A stretch of DNA of 6,725 nucleotides from an uncultured Gammaproteobacteria bacterium (lineage in GTDB: Bacteria > Pseudomonadota > Gammaproteobacteria > Pseudomonadales > Azotimanducaceae_A). The stretch lies in the NCBI GenBank assembly GCA_913041025.1, contig CAJWGQ010000158.1:1-6725 (forward strand). Direction: 5' to 3'. The position numbers were made by a program, and so were the translations under genes. This document shows, piece by piece, positions 1 to 5,759 of this stretch (the first letter of the stretch is position 1; the number at the start of each line of letters is the position of its first letter). The notes beneath the pieces were generated by a model, which was given only the letters and a program-made list of their open reading frames with translations, did no database searches and was not told where the DNA came from.

Positions 1-960
1 GTGGATATGTTTATCGCGATGGATCCGCCAAAGCACGACGTGCAGAGAAAGACCGTTTCTCCTGTCGTCGCGCCAAGCAATCTCGCCAATATGGAACCGT
101 TGATCAGAGAACGTACGATCGAGGTCCTCGACTCATTGCCGATTGGAGAGACTTTCGACTGGGTCGACACAGTATCGATCGAGCTAACAACACGCATGCT
201 TGCTACCCTGTTCGAGTTCCCCTTCGAAGACCGAAGAAAACTAACACGCTGGTCCGATGTATCTACTGCCGTACCAGGCAGGGGCATTATTGACACCGAG
301 CAGCAAAGAATCGATGAGTTAATGGAATGCTTAACTTATTTCACCAATCTCTGGAATGAGCGAAAAGCTAACCCAAGCACCGACCTTATCTCGCTACTTG
401 CTCATGGGGAAGAGACCAAGGACATGCAACCCATGGAGTTTCTGGGCAATCTGATCCTCCTGATCGTCGGGGGTAACGACACAACAAGAAATTCGATGAC
501 TGGAAGCGTGCTGGCCTTGAACGAGTTTCCGACAGAGTACGACAAACTCAGAAACGATCTGACGCTCATCCCCAATATGGTGGCGGAACTTATTCGCTGG
601 CAAACTCCGCTAGCCTACATGCGGCGAACCGCCAACTTTGATTGTGAAATCAGAGATAAGCAGATTAAAGCTGGAGACCAGATCCTCATGTGGTATGTGT
701 CTGGTAATCGAGATGAAAGCGTATTCGAAAATCCTAATGACCTGATCATCGACCGAGCCAATGCAAGAGCCCATCTCTCCTTCGGATTTGGCATACACCG
801 TTGTTTTGGTAACCGTCTTGCTGAACAGCAATTGAGAATTTTATGGGAAGAAATAATGAAGCGGTTCCACAAAATCGAAGTGATGGAAGAACCAAAAAGA
901 ACCCCATCTTCCTTCGTCAAAGGCTACACCTACATGCCGGTCAAGCTACACGCAAAATAA
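1..960 (+). CDS. Cytochrome P450, CYP153-like (5' end cut by window edge)
   Basis: Haem-thiolate monooxygenase; the CYP153 family hydroxylates terminal carbons of alkanes and related hydrophobic molecules using ferredoxin and ferredoxin reductase in the cytoplasm. Visible residues 1-319 cover roughly the last three quarters of a protein that is usually about 420 to 470 residues. The opening [14 protein letters not shown] (residues 4-17) is the conserved C-helix region of this family. The I-helix oxygen-binding motif GGNDTT is at 157-162, the K-helix ExxR is Glu196 to Arg199 within [14 protein letters not shown] follows at 203-211, and the haem loop [10 protein letters not shown] (261-270) carries the axial Cys268. 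All key residues are intact. The GTG at base 1 is an internal valine codon, not a start. No ferredoxin or reductase gene follows; they could lie upstream. The gene ends in TAA ahead of a hairpin terminator. P450 identity is certain; CYP153 assignment is from remembered family sequence, and substrate is inferred. Confidence 0.93.
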   Translation: MDMFIAMDPPKHDVQRKTVSPVVAPSNLANMEPLIRERTIEVLDSLPIGETFDWVDTVSIELTTRMLATLFEFPFEDRRKLTRWSDVSTAVPGRGIIDTEQQRIDELMECLTYFTNLWNERKANPSTDLISLLAHGEETKDMQPMEFLGNLILLIVGGNDTTRNSMTGSVLALNEFPTEYDKLRNDLTLIPNMVAELIRWQTPLAYMRRTANFDCEIRDKQIKAGDQILMWYVSGNRDESVFENPNDLIIDRANARAHLSFGFGIHRCFGNRLAEQQLRILWEEIMKRFHKIEVMEEPKRTPSSFVKGYTYMPVKLHAK

Positions 961-981
961 AAGCGCAAGCTTTAAGAAAAG

Positions 982-1010
982 AAAAAGAGTTGGCGCGTCC
1001 AACTCTTTTT
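982..1010. terminator. Bidirectional intrinsic terminator between convergent genes
   Basis: A perfect 12-bp inverted repeat pairs AAAAAGAGTTGG (982-993) with CCAACTCTTTTT (999-1010) around a 5-base loop, CGCGT. On the + strand it ends in a run of T to 1012; on the - strand the 982-986 A run becomes the U tract. It lies 21 bases after the P450 stop and 8 bases beyond the stop of the - strand gene ending at 1019. It should therefore terminate both transcripts. Confidence 0.9.
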
Positions 1011-1018
1011 TTGAACGG

Positions 1019-1480
1019 TCATTTTTCAAGGCGAAGATGAAAAGAAATACCTACCGCCTCCCTTTCACCCGCACGATCTTCATTCACTCTCGCTAACAAA
1101 GAATCATCGTCAACTTTCAAAGCAGTAGCGCGGTAAAGAACTCCATCAATTCTAACAATAACCTGAGGATCTTCTTCTATTAATGATGACCAGCTGTTCG
1201 GTGCCCTAGACCAAGTGTATAACTCGTCATCGATCACATGTGGATCGAGCGTGACGGAGTAAGCGTTTTTCATACCAAACTGGACCTCTATAAACTTCCC
1301 ATCGGGTAATAACACCTTCCAGTCAGGTTCAGAAATTGAAATCTCACCCTTCAACTTCCCTCCTGGGATCGGGCCGATTGGACCGGAGAACTGGGCGTAT
1401 ATATATAAACTGAGTAGAACGGCACCGAAAAGAATTGTCATTGCCAAGAAAAGTTTGAATACGAAACGTATAACTTTCAT
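1019..1480 (-). CDS. Membrane-anchored small protein, predicted split-barrel (flavin/deazaflavin nitroreductase-like) fold
   Basis: A 153-residue protein of unproven function. A single N-terminal hydrophobic segment (about residues 5-29), preceded by basic residues, should anchor it in the inner membrane with the rest outside. A GPIGPIPGGKLKGE segment (33-46) follows. The region from about 65 to 130 includes YSVTLDP (74-80), a tryptophan-containing YTWSRAPNSW (88-97) and EDPQVIVRIDGVLYRA (103-118), then a V-D-D stretch. The pattern W-x-x-L-x-x-x-P-x-V-x-V-x-I-x-G with later A-x-x-V-x-D resembles F420/FMN-binding split-barrel proteins of the DUF385/DUF2255 type. This is a pattern match by eye. 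The start ATG has only a weak GGA upstream. The gene lies 67 bases after the transporter, in the same direction, probably in one operon. It could equally be a member of an uncharacterised family that has lost cofactor binding. Confidence 0.8.
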   Translation of the reverse strand: MKVIRFVFKLFLAMTILFGAVLLSLYIYAQFSGPIGPIPGGKLKGEISISEPDWKVLLPDGKFIEVQFGMKNAYSVTLDPHVIDDELYTWSRAPNSWSSLIEEDPQVIVRIDGVLYRATALKVDDDSLLARVNEDRAGEREAVGISFHLRLEK

Positions 1481-1504
1481 TTATTCATCCAAAATGGCTG
1501 ACAT
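1481..1504 (-). promoter_or_regulatory. Possible leader micro-ORF (MSAILDE) abutting the next start codon
   Basis: On the - strand AGAGGGAG (1518-1511) is followed after 6 bases by ATG (1504-1502), seven codons reading MSAILDE, and TAA (1483-1481). The next base begins the ATG of the split-barrel gene. The leader's Shine-Dalgarno is better than that of the gene it precedes, which fits translational coupling or re-initiation. Such short frames occur by chance, so this is a candidate only. Confidence 0.3.
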
Positions 1505-1533
1505 ACCCATCTCCCTCTAAAAACAAACAGTTA

Positions 1534-1549
1534 AGTATAAAAATATACT
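1534..1549. repeat. Small AT-rich inverted repeat at the transporter stop codon
   Basis: AGTATA (1534-1539) and TATACT (1544-1549) are separated by AAAA and overlap the TAG stop of the transporter. As RNA on the - strand the 6-bp stem has a UUUU loop and is followed by a U-rich stretch. The stem has one G-C pair per arm, so at most it is a weak pause or 3'-end structure within the presumed operon. Confidence 0.3.
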
Positions 1550-3044
1550 ACGTTGCCGCTTTCGATCGTTGTTCTCTGAGCTGCTCCTGCACCCGCTCAT
1601 ATGACGCCCTATCAATTCGATATCCAGCATAAAAAAGAGCAGCGATCAGCCCCCAAACCATCGCGAAGGGTCCTTCGACGACACCTAATCGAAACAACAC
1701 GTCCGCAGGCACTTCTCCTTGGATCGAACCGGGAGGCAACAGCACGTAATACTCAATTGCAATCCCCGCAACCACGTGCCCGATCGCATTTGAAGTCTTG
1801 GCAAAAAATGTCCTGGCCGAGTAAAAAATTCCTTCCTGTCTTCGTCCAGTTCTTGCCTCATGTTCATCTGTGATATCAGCCAATGCCGACATAACACTGA
1901 TGTTAAGCACCGAACCAAACACGGATGAGAAAATAGTCCAAAATATAATGAACACCACAAGCGGCAAGGTGCTGTTAGCAGGAGCGAAGCCAAGCAAACC
2001 AAGTGTGACAGCTGTTGACCAAAAAATACTCAGCCCAGCCGCCGAGAACACTATGGTCCAACGTTTATCAAACCGTGTGTGGGCAATAGAAGCAAAAAAG
2101 AAACCCAAATGAAAACCAATCAAATTAGCAATTGCCAAGAACCCAATCTGAAAAGGGGAAAGTTCCCAGAAAAAAGTCGCTATATATATGGACAGTGTCT
2201 CGTGCGTGCCAATCGTCACAGAGAGGAAAAATAGCCCAATTAACAAGAAAAGATAATTGCGGTTCTGGATCGCCTCCCACATATCACGAAATAAACGAAA
2301 AGGAGAAAATTTCTCCCCGTCGTCCGGCGCTTCATTCATATAAGGGATTCGGTCTCGAGTGAACCAACCACAACAAAAAATTGTGACGACTACCAGCAGA
2401 CAACAAAAACCAACGACCGGCACATAAGCCGGGCCAAACAGCTGGGCTCCGCCAAGAGCTTCACCTTCCTCTTTAAATAGCCAACCAAAGACGATAAACC
2501 AGGTGACGATGTGCATTAACTGAGCTCCATAATAACCAAATAAGTTATTAAAGCTCATGACGTTAGTCCGCTCGATATAATCGGTAGACAGTTCGGCTCC
2601 CATAGCCAGATGGGGTACTGCAAAAAATGTGACGAAGGTTCGCATACAAATCGTAAACACAAGAAGCCAATAGAATAAGTAGTCTTGGGAGCCAAGAATT
2701 GCTTCAGGAGGATTAAAAATAAGAAAAATCGAAGCCGCTAAAGGTATAGGGGCCATGAACATAAACGGGTGCCGCCGTCCGAATCGAGACCTGAATCGGT
2801 CGGATATCGAACCGATTAAAGGATCCGTAACCGCGTCTGCAAATATCGCTATAGAGACAGCTAACGCTGCCAAAGCCGCGCCCAAGCCTAAAATCTGCTG
2901 ATAGTAGATAAACGTCAAGGCGTTGAAGATCCAGTTAGTTGCAGCTTCCCCTATGGTGCCCACACCAAACCAGACCTTGGTTCGCAATTTTAGTTGATTA
3001 TCCGGTTCTTCAGATTCTGAAGACGGAGCACTCATATCCCTCAT
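1548..3044 (-). CDS. GPH-family (MFS_2) sugar/organic anion:cation symporter-like protein
   Basis: A 498-residue integral membrane protein with about 12 hydrophobic segments, a usual length for the glycoside-pentoside-hexuronide:cation symporter branch of the major facilitator superfamily. The N-terminal signature is clear: VWFGVGTIGEAATN (24-37), then DAVTDPLIGSISDRFRSRFG (70-89) followed by RRHP, holding the conserved acidic residues Asp70 and Asp74 and the basic loop between helices 2 and 3. After helix 10, ADITDEHEARTGRRQEG (389-405) matches the family's second-half loop. Known members carry sugars, but many environmental relatives near P450 or steroid-type genes have no proven substrate, and none can be read here. 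The ATG at 3044 is chosen over a second at 3035 because GGGGAG (3055-3050) sits 5 bases before it. The protein probably leads a two-gene operon with the split-barrel gene downstream. Confidence 0.9.
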   Translation of the reverse strand: MRDMSAPSSESEEPDNQLKLRTKVWFGVGTIGEAATNWIFNALTFIYYQQILGLGAALAALAVSIAIFADAVTDPLIGSISDRFRSRFGRRHPFMFMAPIPLAASIFLIFNPPEAILGSQDYLFYWLLVFTICMRTFVTFFAVPHLAMGAELSTDYIERTNVMSFNNLFGYYGAQLMHIVTWFIVFGWLFKEEGEALGGAQLFGPAYVPVVGFCCLLVVVTIFCCGWFTRDRIPYMNEAPDDGEKFSPFRLFRDMWEAIQNRNYLFLLIGLFFLSVTIGTHETLSIYIATFFWELSPFQIGFLAIANLIGFHLGFFFASIAHTRFDKRWTIVFSAAGLSIFWSTAVTLGLLGFAPANSTLPLVVFIIFWTIFSSVFGSVLNISVMSALADITDEHEARTGRRQEGIFYSARTFFAKTSNAIGHVVAGIAIEYYVLLPPGSIQGEVPADVLFRLGVVEGPFAMVWGLIAALFYAGYRIDRASYERVQEQLREQRSKAAT

Positions 3045-3257
3045 AACTTCTCCCCAAAACGTGAGACGAGCCCTCTTTAATCATGCTATCTAGCAATCAC
3101 CAGAACAACCAGTTTCTTTAGGCAATTACGCTCCGCCATAACCGAGAGGTTTTAGCTATAGATCAAAAAATCAGGGAATTTCCCTAACATTGCCCTGAGC
3201 AATTCGTTAAGGTAGTTGTTCCGGACAGAAAAAAACAGGAAATCAGAAGTACTGAAA
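3045..3257. promoter_or_regulatory. Divergent intergenic region with small inverted repeats
   Basis: These 213 bases separate the start of the transporter (leftward) from the start of nfeD (rightward), so promoters for both are expected here. I find no convincing -35/-10 pair on either strand; a TATAGA at 3157-3162 lacks a well-spaced -35. Two short inverted repeats stand out: AGGGAA-T-TTCCCT (3173-3185) and ATTGC-5 bases-GCAAT (3189-3203). Either could be an operator, but neither matches a regulator site I can name. Confidence 0.4.
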
Positions 3258-4391
3258 ATGAAAAAAGTGCTACTTCTCGGTCTAGGCACCTTGTTTTGCT
3301 TAATTGCGAGTTTTTCCATTGCCGCCGACAACCCACTAACGGAAAAAATCGGCTGGGTCACAAAGTTGGAGGGACCTCTGACCAACAGCAGCGGCAGTGA
3401 ACTAACCGAACTAATCGACGAGGCGAACGATGAAGGAGTTTCCTTTGTTCTGATTCAAATCGATACCCCAGGCGGACGCGTCGATGCTCTTAGAGAACTC
3501 GTTAAGACCGTTCTGAACTCAAACGTCCCTATAATCTCCTACGTGGGCCCACAAGGCGCCAGGTCAGCCAGCGCAGGCACGTACCTCGTTCTTTCGAGCC
3601 ACATCGCCGCCATGGCTCCCGCCACGAATATCGGCTCTTCGACCCCGGTCACCATAGGCGGGCCAGCGCCGAGCGAGGACATGAGGAACAAAATGGTGAA
3701 CGATGCGGCAGCCTATATAAGAGGATTAGCTGCACAAAGAGGCCGAAATGCGGAGTGGGCCGAAAAAAGCGTTCGAGATTCAGTGAACATTACCTCAAAA
3801 GAGGCCTTGGACCTTAATGTCATAGATTTTATTGCACCGAGTATTCCGGAGCTACTCAAACAAATTGATGGCGTCACAATAACCCTACAAAACACCGAGT
3901 TAGCTTTCAGTCCAGGCAACGCTAAGCTAGTAGACAAATCAGTGAGCGGCAATATCAGCTATTCCATCGTGTGGATAGTCAGTGGCGCTGCCATGATCCT
4001 GGCCGAATTTCTCTTCTCGGGTTTCATCGTCGTGTTCTTCGGCTTGGGAGCGGTTATTGCTGGTATAGCGATCGCTTTTGGCGTTCCCGGATCAGGAGGA
4101 ATACCCTTCATTATATTTTCCGTCTCCTCGATTGTTTTGCTAGTAGTTGCTAGAAATCATATGAAAACATGGTTTCAAGGAGACTTAGTGGGAGAGAAAA
4201 ATGCGGACATCGATACCGGGATAATTGGTGATAGCGTAGAAATAGTTTCAGGTTTTGATGAGTCTTCGCCTGGTTATGGCATCGTGAGATATCGCGGATC
4301 CAACTGGAACGCGCGATCGGAGAAAGAAATTCATCAGGTAGGCACTCGCCTACAGGTAGTTGATAGAGAATCTAACGTACTAATAGTGTAA
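3258..4391 (+). CDS. nfeD: NfeD protein: exported ClpP-class serine protease domain fused to a membrane and OB-fold tail
   Basis: The 377-residue product has a signal sequence (MKKVLLLGLG onward, cleavage near residues 22-23), a periplasmic ClpP/SppA-fold domain (about 30-200), three membrane segments (about 236-257, 255-275, 281-299) and a C-terminal NfeD OB fold (318-377). In the protease domain DTPGGRVDA (69-77) forms the oxyanion region and ARSASAGTY (101-109) carries the predicted nucleophile Ser105; GRNAEWAEK (162-170) and EALDLNVID (182-190) are also family signatures. In archaeal relatives the protease cleaves the C-terminal tail of a stomatin. The ATG at 3258 is preferred over an upstream TTG at 3216 because it begins the signal peptide and has AGAAG 8 bases before it. 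The gene is followed after 13 bases by the paraslipin gene. Protein length is shorter than usual for protease-bearing NfeD, which normally has more membrane helices. Confidence 0.92.
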   Translation: MKKVLLLGLGTLFCLIASFSIAADNPLTEKIGWVTKLEGPLTNSSGSELTELIDEANDEGVSFVLIQIDTPGGRVDALRELVKTVLNSNVPIISYVGPQGARSASAGTYLVLSSHIAAMAPATNIGSSTPVTIGGPAPSEDMRNKMVNDAAAYIRGLAAQRGRNAEWAEKSVRDSVNITSKEALDLNVIDFIAPSIPELLKQIDGVTITLQNTELAFSPGNAKLVDKSVSGNISYSIVWIVSGAAMILAEFLFSGFIVVFFGLGAVIAGIAIAFGVPGSGGIPFIIFSVSSIVLLVVARNHMKTWFQGDLVGEKNADIDTGIIGDSVEIVSGFDESSPGYGIVRYRGSNWNARSEKEIHQVGTRLQVVDRESNVLIV

Positions 4392-4394
4392 TCG

Positions 4395-4400
4395 AGGAGG
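4395..4400 (+). promoter_or_regulatory. Strong Shine-Dalgarno for the paraslipin gene
   Basis: AGGAGG, within GAGGAGGG (4394-4401), lies 4 bases before the ATG at 4405 and just after the nfeD stop codon (4389-4391). It is the strongest ribosome binding site in the window. It fixes the paraslipin start and predicts higher synthesis of the scaffold than of the protease. Confidence 0.85.
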
Positions 4401-4404
4401 GAAT

Positions 4405-5364
4405 ATGGACTTTTTTAGCTTTAGCACACTAATACCTTTCATTTTTGCAATCATTGTTATTTGGACTTTCATCCAAGTAGTAAGGATCGTACCGCAAAAA
4501 GAGAACTTTGTTGTTGAAAGACTAGGAAAATACAGTAAAACGCTCAGCGCGGGCTTACATATACTGGTCCCGTTTCTGGATCGCGTGGCCTATAAACATT
4601 CACTAAAGGAGCAGGCGATCGATGTTCCGTCACAAAGCTGTATCACCAAAGACAACATCGCTGTCGAAATTGACGGGATATTGTATGTACAGGTGGTCGA
4701 TGCGCAACTAGCAAGTTATGGAATCGAGAACTACTTTTATGCAACCTCACAGCTCGCTCAAACCACCCTGCGATCGGAAATTGGTAAAATTGAGCTAGAC
4801 CGAACCTTCGAGGAGAGAGATCTAATCAATGCGCAGGTTGTGGCGGCTGTTGACGCTGCTTCAGACCCCTGGGGTGTAAAAGTCTTAAGGTACGAGATCA
4901 AAGACATAAACCCACCTCCATCCGTCAGAGATGCTCTTGAAAAACAAATGAGAGCAGAAAGAGAACGAAGAGCCGTTGTAGCTGAATCAGAGGGAGACAG
5001 GCAGGCCAAGATCAATGTCTCTGAGGGACAAAAACAAGAACTGATCAATCTCTCCGAAGCAGAAAAGCTCAAACAAATTAACGAAGCTGAAGGTAAAGCT
5101 AAAGAAATAGAATTATTAGCTGAAGCAACGGCTCAGGGTATTCGGACAATCGCGAGCGCTATCAATGAAGAAGGCGGGCTCGACGCGGTCAATCTAAGAG
5201 TGGCAGAACAGTACGTCACTCAATTTGGCAAACTAGCGCAGGAGTCCAATACTCTAATATTGCCTAGTAACGCCGCAGACATAGCTAGTTTTGTCGGGAC
5301 TATAACTACTGCCATGAGCCACCTAAAAGGCAGCGAAAAATCGACGGATTCCGCTAAAGCTTAA
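4405..5364 (+). CDS. qmcA: Paraslipin, SPFH/stomatin-like membrane protein (SLP-2/QmcA type)
   Basis: A 319-residue SPFH protein, close to the 305 residues of E. coli QmcA. One N-terminal hydrophobic segment (about 7-26) anchors it. The SPFH domain follows (about 27-190) with VPQKENFVVERLGKY (29-43), the paraslipin-type AGLHILVPFLDRVAY (49-63), SLKEQAIDVPSQ (66-77) and LRYEIKDINPP (161-171). An alanine- and glutamate-rich coiled coil runs from about 175 to 245. The tail contains RVAEQYVTQFGKLAQESNT (265-283) and ILPSN (285-289), a C-terminal signature shared with mitochondrial SLP-2. Such proteins assemble into large oligomers that organise membrane microdomains and associate with proteases. 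The NfeD upstream is the expected partner, co-transcribed and probably co-localised. The coiled coil fits oligomerisation. Paraslipin identity is firm; use of the E. coli symbol is by family equivalence. Confidence 0.95.
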   Translation: MDFFSFSTLIPFIFAIIVIWTFIQVVRIVPQKENFVVERLGKYSKTLSAGLHILVPFLDRVAYKHSLKEQAIDVPSQSCITKDNIAVEIDGILYVQVVDAQLASYGIENYFYATSQLAQTTLRSEIGKIELDRTFEERDLINAQVVAAVDAASDPWGVKVLRYEIKDINPPPSVRDALEKQMRAERERRAVVAESEGDRQAKINVSEGQKQELINLSEAEKLKQINEAEGKAKEIELLAEATAQGIRTIASAINEEGGLDAVNLRVAEQYVTQFGKLAQESNTLILPSNAADIASFVGTITTAMSHLKGSEKSTDSAKA

Positions 5365-5388
5365 AGAACCTCTGATCAAATAATTGCG

Positions 5389-5754
5389 CTAGCCGGGCAA
5401 GTGTTGGTTGATCTTTCCCAATAGCCTTTCTAAATCTACAGGTTTTGTATCGTAATCATCTGCGCCTGATTCTAAGGCCCGCTGTCGGTGTTCTTCCATA
5501 GCATGCGCTGACAACGCGATAACAGGAATAGATTTCGTGGAATCATCTCCTTTGATGACTTTAATCGCATCCCATCCATCCATAACCGGCATACTCAAAT
5601 CCATCAAGATCAAATCTGGATTTTCAGATTTAGATTTATCCACTCCAACCTGACCGTTCTCCGCAATGACGACATCGAAGCCCTTGCGGGTCAACCGCCT
5701 CTGCAACATATAAACGTTGTCCTCGTTATCCTCAACATACAGTATTTTTGCCAT
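5389..5754 (-). CDS. Stand-alone CheY-like response regulator (receiver domain only)
   Basis: A 121-residue single receiver domain with no output domain. The acidic pair is Glu8-Asp9 in YVEDNEDN, the phosphoacceptor is Asp52 in LILMDLSMPVMDGW (48-61), the switch residue is Ser82 in ALSAHAM, the aromatic switch position holds Tyr101, and the conserved lysine is Lys104 in DTKPVD. All active-site residues are present, so it should be phosphorylated. It probably acts as a diffusible partner, or as an intermediate passing phosphate to a histidine phosphotransferase, for the hybrid kinase just upstream. The ATG at 5754 is supported by AGGA (5766-5763), which overlaps the last codon and stop region of the kinase gene 5 bases away, so translation is likely coupled. 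No terminator hairpin is evident after its stop, and its end nearly meets that of the paraslipin gene. Confidence 0.93.
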   Translation of the reverse strand: MAKILYVEDNEDNVYMLQRRLTRKGFDVVIAENGQVGVDKSKSENPDLILMDLSMPVMDGWDAIKVIKGDDSTKSIPVIALSAHAMEEHRQRALESGADDYDTKPVDLERLLGKINQHLPG

Positions 5755-5759
5755 TCTTA

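Noticed and set aside
1..3. GTG at base 1 as a true start of the P450
   Set aside because: The first visible residues align to the middle of the N-terminal half of CYP153 proteins; the real start is to the left.
843..1040. A + strand frame of 65 codons across the P450 end and the terminator
   Set aside because: It overlaps the P450 in another frame, is rich in basic residues without a recognisable pattern, and runs through the terminator hairpin.
1601..2362. Several + strand open frames opposite the GPH transporter
   Set aside because: They are antisense to a well-supported membrane protein, lack ribosome binding sites and have no recognisable domains.
3126..3162. TTACGC and TATAGA as a promoter for nfeD
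   Set aside because: The spacing is 25 bases, too long for a sigma-70 promoter, and the -35 match is poor.
3216..3257. A TTG start giving NfeD 14 extra N-terminal residues (FRTEKNRKSEVLK)
   Set aside because: The extension is polar and sits before a clean signal peptide beginning at the ATG at 3258; no ribosome binding site fits the TTG.
3152..3385. A 77-codon - strand frame across the intergenic region and the nfeD start
   Set aside because: It is largely antisense to the NfeD signal peptide and shows no recognisable protein pattern.
5374..5413. GATCAA and TTGATC as a terminator stem between paraslipin and the receiver gene
   Set aside because: Only 6 bp with a 28-base loop, one arm inside the receiver gene, and no T run follows.
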